The translations under genes were made by a program, and so were the position numbers. The notes beneath the pieces were generated by a model. It made no database searches, had not been told where the DNA came from, and worked only from the letters and a program-made list of their open reading frames with translations. A stretch of DNA of 64,000 nucleotides from Roseibacillus sp. (GTDB lineage Bacteria; Verrucomicrobiota; Verrucomicrobiia; Verrucomicrobiales; Akkermansiaceae): positions 22,693 through 86,692 of the forward strand of contig NZAC01000071.1 in the NCBI GenBank assembly GCA_002686085.1, written 5' to 3'. Below, piece after piece: positions 44,286 through 54,050 of this stretch (within the stretch, counting starts at the first letter, position 1; each line of letters opens with the position of its first letter).

Positions 44286-47200
44286 TCAGGGCTGTCCAGG
44301 GCTACCACCCTCGCGATCACTGGCTTTCCAACGCCCGGGATCACTGGGCTCTCCCTCGGCGGTGGGATTCCTGAGAACCAGTGAATACCCCTTCCCATCG
44401 GCACTGCTAGGCCAGGGGTCTTCGTCATCATAGGTCACCGAAGCAATTTCCTCTCCATTAGCCGCACGAATCACAATGCTTTCACGACCATTCCCAAGAT
44501 TCCCCTGGTAGGTAGTCATCACCGTGCATTGAGGATAACGGTGAGACATTCCGTTCATGTTACGCGCAATAACCACCCGCTTTCCCGGGTCGACAATTCG
44601 TGAGGATGCCAGGAAGAAATAAATTCCCTCCCTGCAATACATTCCCGTTAGATCTACGGCGTCAGAGGCGACATTGAGGAGCTCGAGAAACTCGAAGTCA
44701 CTTTTCTCGGTCAATCCTATTGCTCTCGCACTCTCATCTGGCTCTCGTGGATGATACATGACCTCCGAGATCAGCAGGTCTCCTTTGCCCACCGGCCTCA
44801 CCTGCTGTGAGGAGTCCAGTTCCCTATCCAACAAGACTCCCCATTGATTTTCCGATAAAATCCGAGCCTTGAGCCTGTCGCTGCCCTCTAATTCGATCAC
44901 AGTCCCCAGGACTTCATTCCCGAGCGAAAGTTCAGGCAGAAGCAACAGGTCTGAGCTGCGCTCTCGTTCATTGACCACCCTGATCGCCAAGACGTTCTTT
45001 CCTCTCCTGAGTAGAGTCATGTGCTTGGTAATATCAAGGGTAAGCCAGCGCACGGCCACGTCATCAGGCCTCGAGACCGCCTTTCCATTCCACTCCGGAG
45101 GACCGAATACATTCTCTCTTCCTACCTCTACTCCATTCAAATGTGCTACGAAACCATCCTCGACCTTGAGTCTCAGCGTCAAAAGGTCTCCAGCCGGGAC
45201 CTCCGGGAGATCAAAGGTATATCTCGCCAGCACAGTGGTCCCCTTCCCATACAGATCTTTCTCGACGTCGATTCCGATCAGCTCCCGGTAGTCTTCCCGC
45301 TGATCGTAACCGATTCCTCCCTTACCCTCGCGCCAGGCAAGATCTTCGAAACCTGGACGGGTCCACTCTTCAGCAAGGGAACCTTCTCGAGCAATATCGA
45401 TTCGGACCGGACTACCCTCCCCAACAAGAATTTTGCTGACCAAGGTATCTGCCCGGGCCATCAGGCTGCCAGCACGGACTCCCTCTCCTTCCATGGGATC
45501 AAGGCCATCCATACGAAAATAGACGACACCGCTCTCTGCCGCAAAGGTTCCACCTTTCTCTCGCTTTATGAGCCGCGGGGCCCGCACGGGGTTAAAGAGT
45601 GGAGCCTCAACTAATTCCCTAGCCGGAACTCCCCGCGGAAACCGCATTGCTGTAGCCAGCTGTTTCGGAACCAGCTCAGCTCGCCTCTCAAGCACCTCCT
45701 CGAGCCATGTAATCGCTTCCGCCCAAGTCTTCTTGGTCTTTACTGGTTGCTCTGCCCGCCACCCCCACCGGGCACATTCTGCCAGCATGGCCCTGCCCAC
45801 CTCCTGCGCCCGATGGCGCATGCGGGCTAGATTTGCCGAACGGGATAAAATTCCTCCAACCGACAACACCTCCTCGGCCCGGGCCCTGAAACGGGCACAG
45901 TACCAGTCCACCGACGTCAGTTGCTGGTGCAGCCATTGAGGATTAAACTGGTCATAACTGGCCCCTGCCAGAAAAGGCCCCACCCGATTGATCTCCACGG
46001 TTCCTGGTTCTGCCGCGAGACTATGCTCGGAGTCGTGACAGAAAAAATGAAACCCCTCCCTTCCGTTTCTTCGCCAAATGGAAAACCAGTTGTTGGTGGC
46101 AAAGTTCCCTGCAAATTGAGTGATTGGGCCGTCGAAATTACCGGTCAGAAAAATGACCAGCATATAGTCGATCAAATTATCAACGTTGAGGTATGACGGA
46201 AGCAGAGGATCAGAAACTCCGTTCTCATTGAGCCCCTGAAGTCTTCGAAGAAGGTGAAGTCTCCCTGCCTGCGATTCCTCCATCGCCATTGCGTTCGCGA
46301 TCGTCCACAACCGGCGCCATCCTTGGTCTTTTCCGTCAGTAGCACGCCCGTCACTACTGGGCTTTGCCTTCAAGACATCAAATTCCTCATCCTCACCTCC
46401 AAAATAGCGGGCTCCATAGGAAGCCTCAGCGTGTTCCTGAGTCTGGTAGACCCCCCAGTAAAGACCATTGAGATAAAGGTGATAGTATCGACTTCGGGTA
46501 TAGGGCTGCCCCAAATCCCTCTGGCAATCCCGTGAAAACACGTCTCGAACAAGAGTGTGGTGAGTGGAATCACTGTAATGATACGAATAGTTCTGAGCCG
46601 TCCGCAGGTCGATATCATCAAAACGACGGACTCCTTCGTCTCCAAAAAGGGGATAATCCAGCTCCCCGGCCCCATAGTCCTTCCGGAAGTAGAGGCGATA
46701 CCCGTGTTTCTGACATGCCGCCGATCGGCTGTGCCCTCCGCGCACTCTGATACCCGCATCGATCTGGAATCCCGGCTCCCGCCCCTGAGGGTCGATCAAC
46801 TCCACGGAAACCGGGCGTTCCCACTTCCGGCCCCGCCCCTCAGGTTTGACATGAATACCGGTCCTCGAATCGAAAAAGTGCTTCTTGTCGGTAACGATGG
46901 AAATCGAAGGAAGGGCCAGTAACGCCCTCTCAAGCTCCTCGGGCTGCGCGTCCAGAGACTCCGGGGAAGCCATCGCGTACTTTACGATGACGCCTTCTTC
47001 ATCGATGGAATCCTTTCCTGCGATCCGAGCAAAGAAGGGATTTACCTTAGCCTCGTAGTGGGTTGGCCAACCCTCGGGATGAGCAGGCTGCCTCATTACC
47101 TGAGAGGGAAAGATGTAGCTCGCTGTATCGATGTCTGTAGAGAGGTGATTCTCTTTCCAGGCCATAACCCGCAAAATAGACGTGGACTCAATCAGGATTG

Positions 47201-47876
47201 GAGCCTCGTAGATCAATCCCTCTTGGGGAGAGGGAGGAGACCCATCCAGCGTGTAGCGGATCTCCGCTCCCTCGGTGGCGGAACGCACCTCCACCTTAAA
47301 TGGCTTTTGATAGAACCCCCGGTCCACGCTGAATTTCGTATCCTTGACCCTTGGCCAAACCGCAGGCGCGTCATTTATGGCACCTGGTGTCGCACGGGAG
47401 AAAATTGTCAAGTGGTCTCCCACAAGTCGCTCCCCCTCGAAGAGATAGCCACACGATTGACCTTTACCCACAGAGGGTAGGGATGGCGAAAATTCCTGAG
47501 TAATCTTCTGTTCCTCCATTAACACCAGAGCCAGATATTCTCCCTCAGATTTCAGCTTGAAATTCGCATGGGGAAATCTGGGATGTCTTCGATCCTGCCC
47601 GGATGCGAAGACAACGAGGAACTGTCCCGGCTTTAAACGAGCTTCCGGCAGCTGCCACTTGCTCAGGCTCTCCGGGTCATCCGTGAGGCAAAAAAGGCCC
47701 AGCTCTATCTCGCTATCCCCTGCATTGTAGAGTTCGATCCAGTCACTCTTCAGTCCGTTCTCGTCCAGATAGCCGTGCTCTGTGCCCGGCATGACCTCGG
47801 AGACAAGAAGTTCAGCCCGTAATGAGGGGAGCAGCAGAAAGCAGAGTCCTATAGCAAGGATGCGGGGAAATATCAT
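44286..47876 (-). CDS. Very large secreted CotH-kinase/lamin-tail domain protein
   Basis: A 1196-residue exported protein. Signal peptide 1-22 (IFPRILAIGLCFLLLPSLRA). A lamin-tail domain (about 25-140, LVSEVMPGTEHGYLDENGLK with DWIELYNAG) is followed by a chitobiase-type FN3 (VEVRSATEGAEIRYTLDGSPP, about 190-250). The CotH-kinase core (about 330-650) contains RVRGGHSRSAACQKHGYRLYF, RDVFSRDCQRDLG, YHLYLNGLYWGVYQTQEHAE and the FHFFCHDSEHSLA metal-site strand. Next are a jelly-roll domain (LARYTFDLPEVPAGDLLTLR with EDGFVAHLNG) and a second lamin-tail domain (LLISEVMYHPREPDE). CotH proteins are secreted protein kinases in spore formers; in PVC bacteria the function is unknown. The ATG at 47876 is used; a TTG lies two codons earlier. 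Confidence 0.9.
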   Translation of the reverse strand: MIFPRILAIGLCFLLLPSLRAELLVSEVMPGTEHGYLDENGLKSDWIELYNAGDSEIELGLFCLTDDPESLSKWQLPEARLKPGQFLVVFASGQDRRHPRFPHANFKLKSEGEYLALVLMEEQKITQEFSPSLPSVGKGQSCGYLFEGERLVGDHLTIFSRATPGAINDAPAVWPRVKDTKFSVDRGFYQKPFKVEVRSATEGAEIRYTLDGSPPSPQEGLIYEAPILIESTSILRVMAWKENHLSTDIDTASYIFPSQVMRQPAHPEGWPTHYEAKVNPFFARIAGKDSIDEEGVIVKYAMASPESLDAQPEELERALLALPSISIVTDKKHFFDSRTGIHVKPEGRGRKWERPVSVELIDPQGREPGFQIDAGIRVRGGHSRSAACQKHGYRLYFRKDYGAGELDYPLFGDEGVRRFDDIDLRTAQNYSYHYSDSTHHTLVRDVFSRDCQRDLGQPYTRSRYYHLYLNGLYWGVYQTQEHAEASYGARYFGGEDEEFDVLKAKPSSDGRATDGKDQGWRRLWTIANAMAMEESQAGRLHLLRRLQGLNENGVSDPLLPSYLNVDNLIDYMLVIFLTGNFDGPITQFAGNFATNNWFSIWRRNGREGFHFFCHDSEHSLAAEPGTVEINRVGPFLAGASYDQFNPQWLHQQLTSVDWYCARFRARAEEVLSVGGILSRSANLARMRHRAQEVGRAMLAECARWGWRAEQPVKTKKTWAEAITWLEEVLERRAELVPKQLATAMRFPRGVPARELVEAPLFNPVRAPRLIKREKGGTFAAESGVVYFRMDGLDPMEGEGVRAGSLMARADTLVSKILVGEGSPVRIDIAREGSLAEEWTRPGFEDLAWREGKGGIGYDQREDYRELIGIDVEKDLYGKGTTVLARYTFDLPEVPAGDLLTLRLKVEDGFVAHLNGVEVGRENVFGPPEWNGKAVSRPDDVAVRWLTLDITKHMTLLRRGKNVLAIRVVNERERSSDLLLLPELSLGNEVLGTVIELEGSDRLKARILSENQWGVLLDRELDSSQQVRPVGKGDLLISEVMYHPREPDESARAIGLTEKSDFEFLELLNVASDAVDLTGMYCREGIYFFLASSRIVDPGKRVVIARNMNGMSHRYPQCTVMTTYQGNLGNGRESIVIRAANGEEIASVTYDDEDPWPSSADGKGYSLVLRNPTAEGEPSDPGRWKASDREGGSPGQP

Positions 47877-48041
47877 TCGCAAGAAACTGTTAGTGACAGT
47901 GCTGTTTCAAGCACAATGCGCAGAACCAACAGTTTTCCCGCACGAATCCACTTCATTTGACCTCCCAAGCTTTCTCGGCCATGGAGTGCTACCACCTCCC
48001 CGCACCAATGTGCACCCGGATCAGTCAGATAGCGAACGAGC

Positions 48042-48404
48042 TCAGGACCCTCTCTTGCTCTTACCAATTCTGGCAAGATACTCCCGTGGCTCAGCCTCTA
48101 CCTTTCCCTTGCACCCATTGCAGCAGACAGCGACCGAGATGAGGGCCGTCGATGCCTTGGTAATCTTGCGATCGCTGACAGGACACTGACCTTTGACAGT
48201 TTTTGCCACCTTGGAAAGAAAGGAGACCGGATCTTTTTCGAACTTGTCCAAGCACTTCTGGCAACAGAAATCGATCTTCACTGGAACTGCAATACGCCCA
48301 TCAGCAGGTCTGCCCTTTACCGGGCAGGCTGTATTGACCGAATCACAAAGGGCCGAGGTGAAAGTCAGAATTAAGGCAGCCGTGATGAAGGAAATGATTT
48401 TCAT
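48042..48404 (-). CDS. Small secreted protein with two YHS/TRASH-like cysteine motifs
   Basis: A 120-residue protein with signal peptide 1-20 (KIISFITAALILTFTSALC). The mature part has two repeats: CPVKGRPADGR...DFCCQKCLDKFEKDP (25-60) and CPVSDRKITKA...VAVCCNGCKGKVEAEP (74-106). Each combines CPV with CCxxC, the layout of YHS/TRASH-type metal-binding domains. It might bind copper or another metal in the periplasm. It lies downstream of the WD40-cytochrome gene on the same strand with a 136-base gap, so it may belong to the same transcript. Confidence 0.75.
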   Translation of the reverse strand: MKIISFITAALILTFTSALCDSVNTACPVKGRPADGRIAVPVKIDFCCQKCLDKFEKDPVSFLSKVAKTVKGQCPVSDRKITKASTALISVAVCCNGCKGKVEAEPREYLARIGKSKRGS

Positions 48405-48539
48405 GGTAGTGTGTCGACAGGGCTTATCTCCCCTAACAATAAAACCATTACCTTTGCTTATATCCCTGTCAACGGCCTACACGGCAAGTAATCCCGTGCT
48501 GCAGGAATGTGCCTGTGGGCTGATTCTGCCAGATACTCA

Positions 48540-49844
48540 TCAGGGTTTTGCCACAAAAATAGTGCGCTGGTCCCCGGTCTCCGTATCAAAAATTATCACT
48601 CGCCCATCAAGAGTTCCCACTGCCAGCAGAGTTTCCCAGCATGCACAGGAAGAGATCGTGGGAGCCTCAGCACCAGTCTCTGACACAACCTTGAATTCCT
48701 GAAGACGCTTCTGATTCTCAGCATGAAACTGTGCGATCACTCCGCCCGACGTCGTTGCAAAGAATCCTCCGGGACCCTCCATGAATCGAAGGACGGGGTT
48801 ATCGAACTTGGCGCGATCGGCAATCTTCTTCCCGCTCTCAGACCCCCATGCAAAGAGGTGCCCATGGTCTCCCGCAGAGAGCACTTCTTTGCCATTGGAG
48901 TGGAACGCGATTCCCCTGACCGCTTCGGAGTGGCCAGAGAACGTGCTCACTCTTTTGCCTGTAGTCACCTCATAAACCTTGGCGGTCTTATCCCTGCTCG
49001 CAGTGGCAATCTGGCTTCCCTCCCGGTTCCAATTGAGAGCGGTAAGCCAATCAGAATGCGAGGAGACGGCCAGAACCTCAGTCCATGTTTCTGTTTGAAA
49101 CAGTCGCAGTTTCCCGTCAACCCCCCCGAAAGCAAGAGACCTTCCATCAGGACTGAAACCAACTGCCAGAAGAGTGTCATCTCCCCGAAACGGCGTAGCG
49201 AGCACTCGCCCGGATTTGGCATCAAAGACCCTGACCTCTCCCGCCTGACCCGGGTCCCCGGTCGCAGCTGCCAACATATTTCCATCCGGGGAGAGAGCTA
49301 GACCATAGCTCCGCTGCCCGTTGTTTGGAATCCGATCCAGCAGAGCCCCCCCGTTGGGGTCCCAGACCAGGATTTCATGATATCCTCCAGTGTATAGTTT
49401 CTGGCCCTGAGGGCCGAAAACCATGGCCGTCACTCCGAGCGGACGTGGGTATGATGACGGTGCTCCCGGATGGTCCCGCAACGGAATGATCGCAGAGAGC
49501 AGAGCACCAGGATCTTCTCCATCATAGCTCGCTCCCTCAACAATCCACCGACGGATAACATTGATTTCCTGATCTCCAAGAGGGTCCGCATCGACGGGCA
49601 TGCGCTCCTCCTCGTCATCCGTCGTCACACGATGAAAGAGCTCGGTCTCGAGGTCCCCGGGCTCAAGCTCCTTGCGGAGCTGCTCGTAGGTATCAAGCCG
49701 ATACTTTCCTTTTGCTTTTCCCTCCTTGTGGCACGCCACACATTGCCGCTGGAGAATAGGAGCCACCTCGCGGGAAAAACTCACAACTTCTCCGGAGGCT
49801 AGCGCCGAGAAGCAAAAGGCGAGAAAAGTAAGAGCGCGCTTCAT
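48540..49844 (-). CDS. WD40-repeat protein with N-terminal planctomycete-type cytochrome c domain
   Basis: A 434-residue exported protein. A signal peptide (ALTFLAFCFSALASG) precedes a PSCyt1-type haem domain (20-110): SREVAPILQRQCVACHKEGKAKG with CxxCH and ERMPVDADPLGDQE. Then seven or so WD40 blades (130-434): AMVFGPQGQKLYTGGYHEILVW, LALSPDGNMLAAATGD, VGFSPDGRSLAFGG, WNREGSQIATASRDKTAKVY, GIAFHSNGKEVLSAGDHGHLF. The last gene of the five-gene DUF1501 operon, five bases after the DUF1549/DUF1553 gene. Confidence 0.92.
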   Translation of the reverse strand: MKRALTFLAFCFSALASGEVVSFSREVAPILQRQCVACHKEGKAKGKYRLDTYEQLRKELEPGDLETELFHRVTTDDEEERMPVDADPLGDQEINVIRRWIVEGASYDGEDPGALLSAIIPLRDHPGAPSSYPRPLGVTAMVFGPQGQKLYTGGYHEILVWDPNGGALLDRIPNNGQRSYGLALSPDGNMLAAATGDPGQAGEVRVFDAKSGRVLATPFRGDDTLLAVGFSPDGRSLAFGGVDGKLRLFQTETWTEVLAVSSHSDWLTALNWNREGSQIATASRDKTAKVYEVTTGKRVSTFSGHSEAVRGIAFHSNGKEVLSAGDHGHLFAWGSESGKKIADRAKFDNPVLRFMEGPGGFFATTSGGVIAQFHAENQKRLQEFKVVSETGAEAPTISSCACWETLLAVGTLDGRVIIFDTETGDQRTIFVAKP

Positions 49845-49849
49845 CCCGG

Positions 49850-52279
49850 CTAGTGCTGGAAAAGGAATTCACTCTTATTGAGAACAATCCAAAGAGTATC
49901 CTCAAGAGCCGTAGTGGCATTCTCAGCCCCTCGGATATACTGAAGATGGAGAGCCAATTCCTTGTCCCCCGGCGGACGGCACAGAGCAGAGACATAGAGT
50001 TTTCTCACAATCTCTTCCTCATTCAGCCCCTCACGAATCCACTGATGCAGATGTCCATCTTTCGCGGTGATCATATCATGAATGAGTTGGCCGTTGTACA
50101 TCTGCAGTGCCTGTCCCAGGCTCGATTCATCACCGCGCTCACATTCACAGATGGTCTGGCGCTCGGGCTGCCCAAACACCTTCATAAACTCCACCTCTCC
50201 AATCCGTCCGCGATTATGCGCTTTGAGATCGGGCGCAGGAAGTTCAGTCGCTCTGAGTTCAGGAGGCACCCCTTCGAATTGCATCGGCCGGCCGGTCACA
50301 ACGCCCAGAGCATCGACTAATTGTTCTGCAGTGAGCATCCGAGGCTGGTAGTGGGAAAAATAAGTTCCGTCGTCCCTGTTAAATTGGTTGGTCTCAGAAG
50401 TAGCCTGATACGTGTTACTATTAAGAATGACCCGGAGAAGGTGCCGGCGATCATATCCGCTCTGTCGAAAATCCTGCGCCAACGCTTTCAGCAGAGGTGG
50501 GTTACTAGGCGGATTGGTATCCCTGAAATCATCAAAGGGCTCTACGATTCCTCTTCCGAGGAGGTAAGCCCAGATTCTGTTGGCCTCAACTTGAGCAAAA
50601 AAGGGATTGTCCTCCCCTGTCAGCCACTCGGTAAACACATCCCGTCGATCAAAGGATTGTTCCACTTCCATTTCCCCAGCCTTTGGAGCCCACGGCTTCA
50701 TGGTTTCTCCGGTCGCCGGATGAGAAACCTCCCCATCCTGTCGGCTGTAAACGATCAGCTCCTCACCCTTACCGGTCTTTTTACGCTCCACGCGGTTGAA
50801 GAACGCAGCAAGCCCGTAGTAGTTGTCCTGCGTCCAGCGCTCAAAAGGATGATTGTGACACTTTGCACATTGAATTCTGGAACCAAGAAACAACTGGGCC
50901 GAGGTCTCCATCGCATCAAAGGTATTCCCTGCCGCCCTGTAGTAATTAGCGGCAGGATAGACGAGACTGCTTCCTCTTGCGGTCAGGATCTCCCGAGCAA
51001 ATTCATCGTAGCGCATGTTAGAGGACACCGCATTCACAAGCCACCGGCTGAACTTGAACACCGACGCATGCCCGATCTGTTTTTTCGATACGCGCAGAAG
51101 GTCTCCCCATTTCTGAGCCCAGAAGGAGGCATGATCCTCGCTCTCAAGAAGAGTGTCTATCAGGAGAGCGCGCTTTCCAGGATCCCGGTCCTCAACAAAC
51201 CGGCCGACCGCCTCTGCGGAAGGAAGTTGGCCAGTTACATCAAGATACACCCTCCGGACGAACTCCAAGTCTTCGCTCTGCTGGCTTGGAGCAAACTGCA
51301 GCTGCCGTAATTTCCGATAGACATGCTCGTCGATGTAGTTGGCAGGTTTACGATCTGCCCATTCAAATCCATCAATCTTCTTCACGAAGGTCAGGCTCGT
51401 GCTTTCGATGAATTCGAGGTAGCGAGCGATGACTGCAACGCCTCCCCGCTCAACTCCACTCACCAATCCTTGCCTCGAAACCTCTGCCACCTTGGTGTTG
51501 GAGCTCTCAAAGACTGCCAGATGCGTTACATCCCGCCTCGTCCCATCGCTGAACTTAGCCTGAACGGAGAATTGCTGGTTCGCATCGGGAAAATGCAGAA
51601 CCCGGGACTCCGAGGGATAGATTTCGATCCCGGTGCAGGTGCTCTCCTCTCCCTTGCGGAGGGCCGCTCCCTCCGCGATCCATGAGCGAAGGAGGGCATA
51701 TTCCTCGCTCTCCTTATCCAGTTTTTTTCCTCCTTCGTGACTGACGGCCGTGGTTGGTTTGAGCAACAACAGACTTTTGTCAGGTTCAATGGGATTCGTC
51801 CTTCGCCCCAATTCCTCGCTGACCAGCGTCAGCCCATCGAGAGCGGGATCAAAGGCACGAAGTGAGAGCCGGAAGCTTCCCTTCCCGTGCGGCGATCCGT
51901 GACAGGAGCCGGCACTGCACCCAAGACGGGAAAGAACCGGCAAGGTTTCATGGCGGAAAGAGACAGGAGCGGGAGACTGTATCCCGCTCACCCTCACCTT
52001 TACCGTACTTTCTCCAAGCCGGATGGTAGTCACTCCATTACTCCGAGGTCGAACCATGCCGTCTCTTGAAACGGATAAAACTGCTGGGTCAGCAACGACG
52101 TATTCAGCCCCGCGGGTATGGTCTGCTACCCGATCACCGTCCCGCCATGTAGCAATTAGCTGAAGGGCTTCACGCTTCCCTCTGAGAGTAAATTCCGAGG
52201 GATACAATTCCCACCCAGCCTGACAACAGACCGCGGCCATACTGAGAACACAGAATACTAGCAGGAAGAACCTGGTCAT
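49850..52279 (-). CDS. DUF1549/DUF1553 protein with Ig-like (BIG2) domains and CxxxCH cytochrome motif
   Basis: An 809-residue exported protein. A signal peptide (RFFLLVFCVLSMAAVCCQA) is followed by a BIG2-like domain (25-110) and a cytochrome-like segment RLGCSAGSCHGSPHGKGSFR, where the motif is C-x3-C-H instead of CxxCH. Next is a second BIG2-like domain (about 215-310), then DUF1549 (325-500) with CAKCHNHPFERW and DUF1553 (540-800: FAQVEANRIWAYLLGRGIVEPFDDFRD, MLTAEQLVDALGVVTGR, LNKSEFLF). Overlaps the upstream PPC-protein gene by ATGA. Part of the DUF1501 operon, presumably a periplasmic redox complex. Confidence 0.93.
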   Translation of the reverse strand: MTRFFLLVFCVLSMAAVCCQAGWELYPSEFTLRGKREALQLIATWRDGDRVADHTRGAEYVVADPAVLSVSRDGMVRPRSNGVTTIRLGESTVKVRVSGIQSPAPVSFRHETLPVLSRLGCSAGSCHGSPHGKGSFRLSLRAFDPALDGLTLVSEELGRRTNPIEPDKSLLLLKPTTAVSHEGGKKLDKESEEYALLRSWIAEGAALRKGEESTCTGIEIYPSESRVLHFPDANQQFSVQAKFSDGTRRDVTHLAVFESSNTKVAEVSRQGLVSGVERGGVAVIARYLEFIESTSLTFVKKIDGFEWADRKPANYIDEHVYRKLRQLQFAPSQQSEDLEFVRRVYLDVTGQLPSAEAVGRFVEDRDPGKRALLIDTLLESEDHASFWAQKWGDLLRVSKKQIGHASVFKFSRWLVNAVSSNMRYDEFAREILTARGSSLVYPAANYYRAAGNTFDAMETSAQLFLGSRIQCAKCHNHPFERWTQDNYYGLAAFFNRVERKKTGKGEELIVYSRQDGEVSHPATGETMKPWAPKAGEMEVEQSFDRRDVFTEWLTGEDNPFFAQVEANRIWAYLLGRGIVEPFDDFRDTNPPSNPPLLKALAQDFRQSGYDRRHLLRVILNSNTYQATSETNQFNRDDGTYFSHYQPRMLTAEQLVDALGVVTGRPMQFEGVPPELRATELPAPDLKAHNRGRIGEVEFMKVFGQPERQTICECERGDESSLGQALQMYNGQLIHDMITAKDGHLHQWIREGLNEEEIVRKLYVSALCRPPGDKELALHLQYIRGAENATTALEDTLWIVLNKSEFLFQH

Positions 52280-54045
52280 GACTTATCCCGGATTTTGAGA
52301 GAAAAAGGAGGACTTTCAATACGCAATGGATGCCTGTGAAAGTCAATTTCGACCTCCACTACAAGACCTGTCAGCTCCACCTGCTCAGTATTGCCAATCT
52401 TCAACTCAAGCTCCACTGAGCTGGTTTTATCATCAAGACTCTTCTCCCCACTCTCAATACCGCCCGGCAGGCCCACCATCCGCACCTTACTGCTGAAACG
52501 GCGGCCGCCTTCCTCCCAGCTTAGGGTCACCGGCACCTTCACTATGGCTCCTTTTGTAACGTCACCAGGGGGAGCCACCTCCACTTTTAAAGGCGGTTTC
52601 ATCACACGCACTGCAAGAAGTCCATTGATTGACTCAGGAACATCAACTGCTCCATCTCTCTCCTTCAGAATCTGCCTTGTCTCTAACCTCGCCTCATAAG
52701 AAGAGCCCTCAAACTCAGAGAAACCTCTGACTCCGAAATGATGAAGAGTCCCTGCCACAGTGTCTGCCGGCAGGCGTAGCCGAAACCCAGCGGATCCCTT
52801 TCCACCCGGCACTCTGTCTTGCACCTTCATACAGGCGAGGGAGGATTCCAGCTGAAGCTGAACCTCGGGAGTGAATCCTTTCCGGGAGCATTGGACGGGG
52901 ACCTCAAACACACCCCCCGGAACGGCTAGAAACTTATCTATAAGGGGGTGTTTCTTATCCTTCTGCCCCGGCACCGAAAGCGAAAACGGAGGGATCCCAG
53001 AATGTATGGATAGCTCGAACTCCAGCTCAGGGCCTCGCCGATCATATGCATCCCGAACCTCGACATTGTAGTTGCCGGCCTCTAGCCAAATCTGCATATC
53101 CTGTTCATCGAAAACCTCCCGTGAGCTCTCGGCCACCATTTCGCCGCTCTCTTTAAGGACTCGTATCCTCGGAACTGCAGGCGAGCGAATTTTCCGTGCC
53201 GCGGCGACCAGCGTTAGATAAACCCGTTTCTTGATGCGGAGAGGGAAGCGAACCATCCCTGCGGATGTCCCGATGACATGCCGACCCAGCACACCCTCTC
53301 CGGCTTCAAACCTCTCCTCCACTCCAGGATTCAGTGGCGATTCGACCAAGCCAGCTGCCGTCTCACCATTTTGCTGAGGCTCTTCGAGCCAAAGCTGATA
53401 ACCTTTCCCCCCGCGATACTCCGAATCCATCAGCTCAACTATGTAGGAGCCCTTTTCAGGAGCGGCAAAATCAATTCTTGGATTCAATCCATCAATCTGG
53501 CTGTCGTCCGCCTGAGCGAGCCGGCGGCCACTTTCCGTCCTGACCGTGAGAACTCCATCAAAGTCGGAACCACGCGCCTCCGCACGGAGAGTCACCAATT
53601 CTCCCTTTCTAGCCCCGAAACGGAAAAAGTGTGCCCCCAAATTCTGCGAGCTCCCTTCGACCTTGATGGGAACCTCGATTTCCTGTGCCTCCGATGCCTT
53701 GGTCTTTCCCAAGGAAGCTACCAGGGATTCTTCCCCGTCTCTCACTCTTAGATATACCAGATTGCTGACTCCATTATCACTATGGACGCGCAACGCTCCC
53801 GGCCCAAGATGATCCGTTGAAATCCGAAACAGAGGCTCTCCTTCCGCGATACGCTCTATCTCCGCAGGAAAACTTGTCCAAAGGACCACCTCTTCCAACC
53901 CCCCACCGTGCAAACGGACCTCTGTCGGCACTCCAGATTGGATCACCGCCGGCTCACACCGTTCCAGCCTGACATGCTGTGCCTGAAGCCCAGAGGGCCA
54001 GGCTATCAGCACCAGAAAGGACACTGGAAGGCACCATGGAGCCAT
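52276..54045 (-). CDS. Secreted protein with PPC-like beta domains
   Basis: A 589-residue exported protein. Signal peptide (MAPWCLPVSFLVLIAWPSGLQA|QH). Beta-sandwich repeats: an IPT/TIG-like N-terminal part (CEPAVIQSGVPTEVRLHGGGL), a pre-peptidase C-terminal-like domain (FRFGARKGELVTLRAEARGSD with FDGVLTVRTESGRRLA, IDFAAPEKGSYIVELMDSEY), then further sandwiches to the end. Residues recall the PPC domains found beside DUF1549/DUF1553 proteins in PVC genomes. No catalytic motif. The ATG at 54045 is favoured; a TTG at 54054 would overlap the upstream stop (TTGA). It is the third gene of the operon. Confidence 0.8.
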   Translation of the reverse strand: MAPWCLPVSFLVLIAWPSGLQAQHVRLERCEPAVIQSGVPTEVRLHGGGLEEVVLWTSFPAEIERIAEGEPLFRISTDHLGPGALRVHSDNGVSNLVYLRVRDGEESLVASLGKTKASEAQEIEVPIKVEGSSQNLGAHFFRFGARKGELVTLRAEARGSDFDGVLTVRTESGRRLAQADDSQIDGLNPRIDFAAPEKGSYIVELMDSEYRGGKGYQLWLEEPQQNGETAAGLVESPLNPGVEERFEAGEGVLGRHVIGTSAGMVRFPLRIKKRVYLTLVAAARKIRSPAVPRIRVLKESGEMVAESSREVFDEQDMQIWLEAGNYNVEVRDAYDRRGPELEFELSIHSGIPPFSLSVPGQKDKKHPLIDKFLAVPGGVFEVPVQCSRKGFTPEVQLQLESSLACMKVQDRVPGGKGSAGFRLRLPADTVAGTLHHFGVRGFSEFEGSSYEARLETRQILKERDGAVDVPESINGLLAVRVMKPPLKVEVAPPGDVTKGAIVKVPVTLSWEEGGRRFSSKVRMVGLPGGIESGEKSLDDKTSSVELELKIGNTEQVELTGLVVEVEIDFHRHPLRIESPPFSLKIRDKS

Positions 54046-54050
54046 GGAGC

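Noticed and set aside
47884..47935. Inverted repeat AAACTGTT/AACAGTTT upstream of the CotH gene
   Set aside because: Arms are 8 bases with a 36-base spacer; too weak to claim a regulatory site or transposon end, and no other element features are near.
50321..51310. A 329-codon plus-strand frame opposite the DUF1549/DUF1553 gene
   Set aside because: Antisense to a protein with recognised domains; its own product has no coherent domain or start signal.
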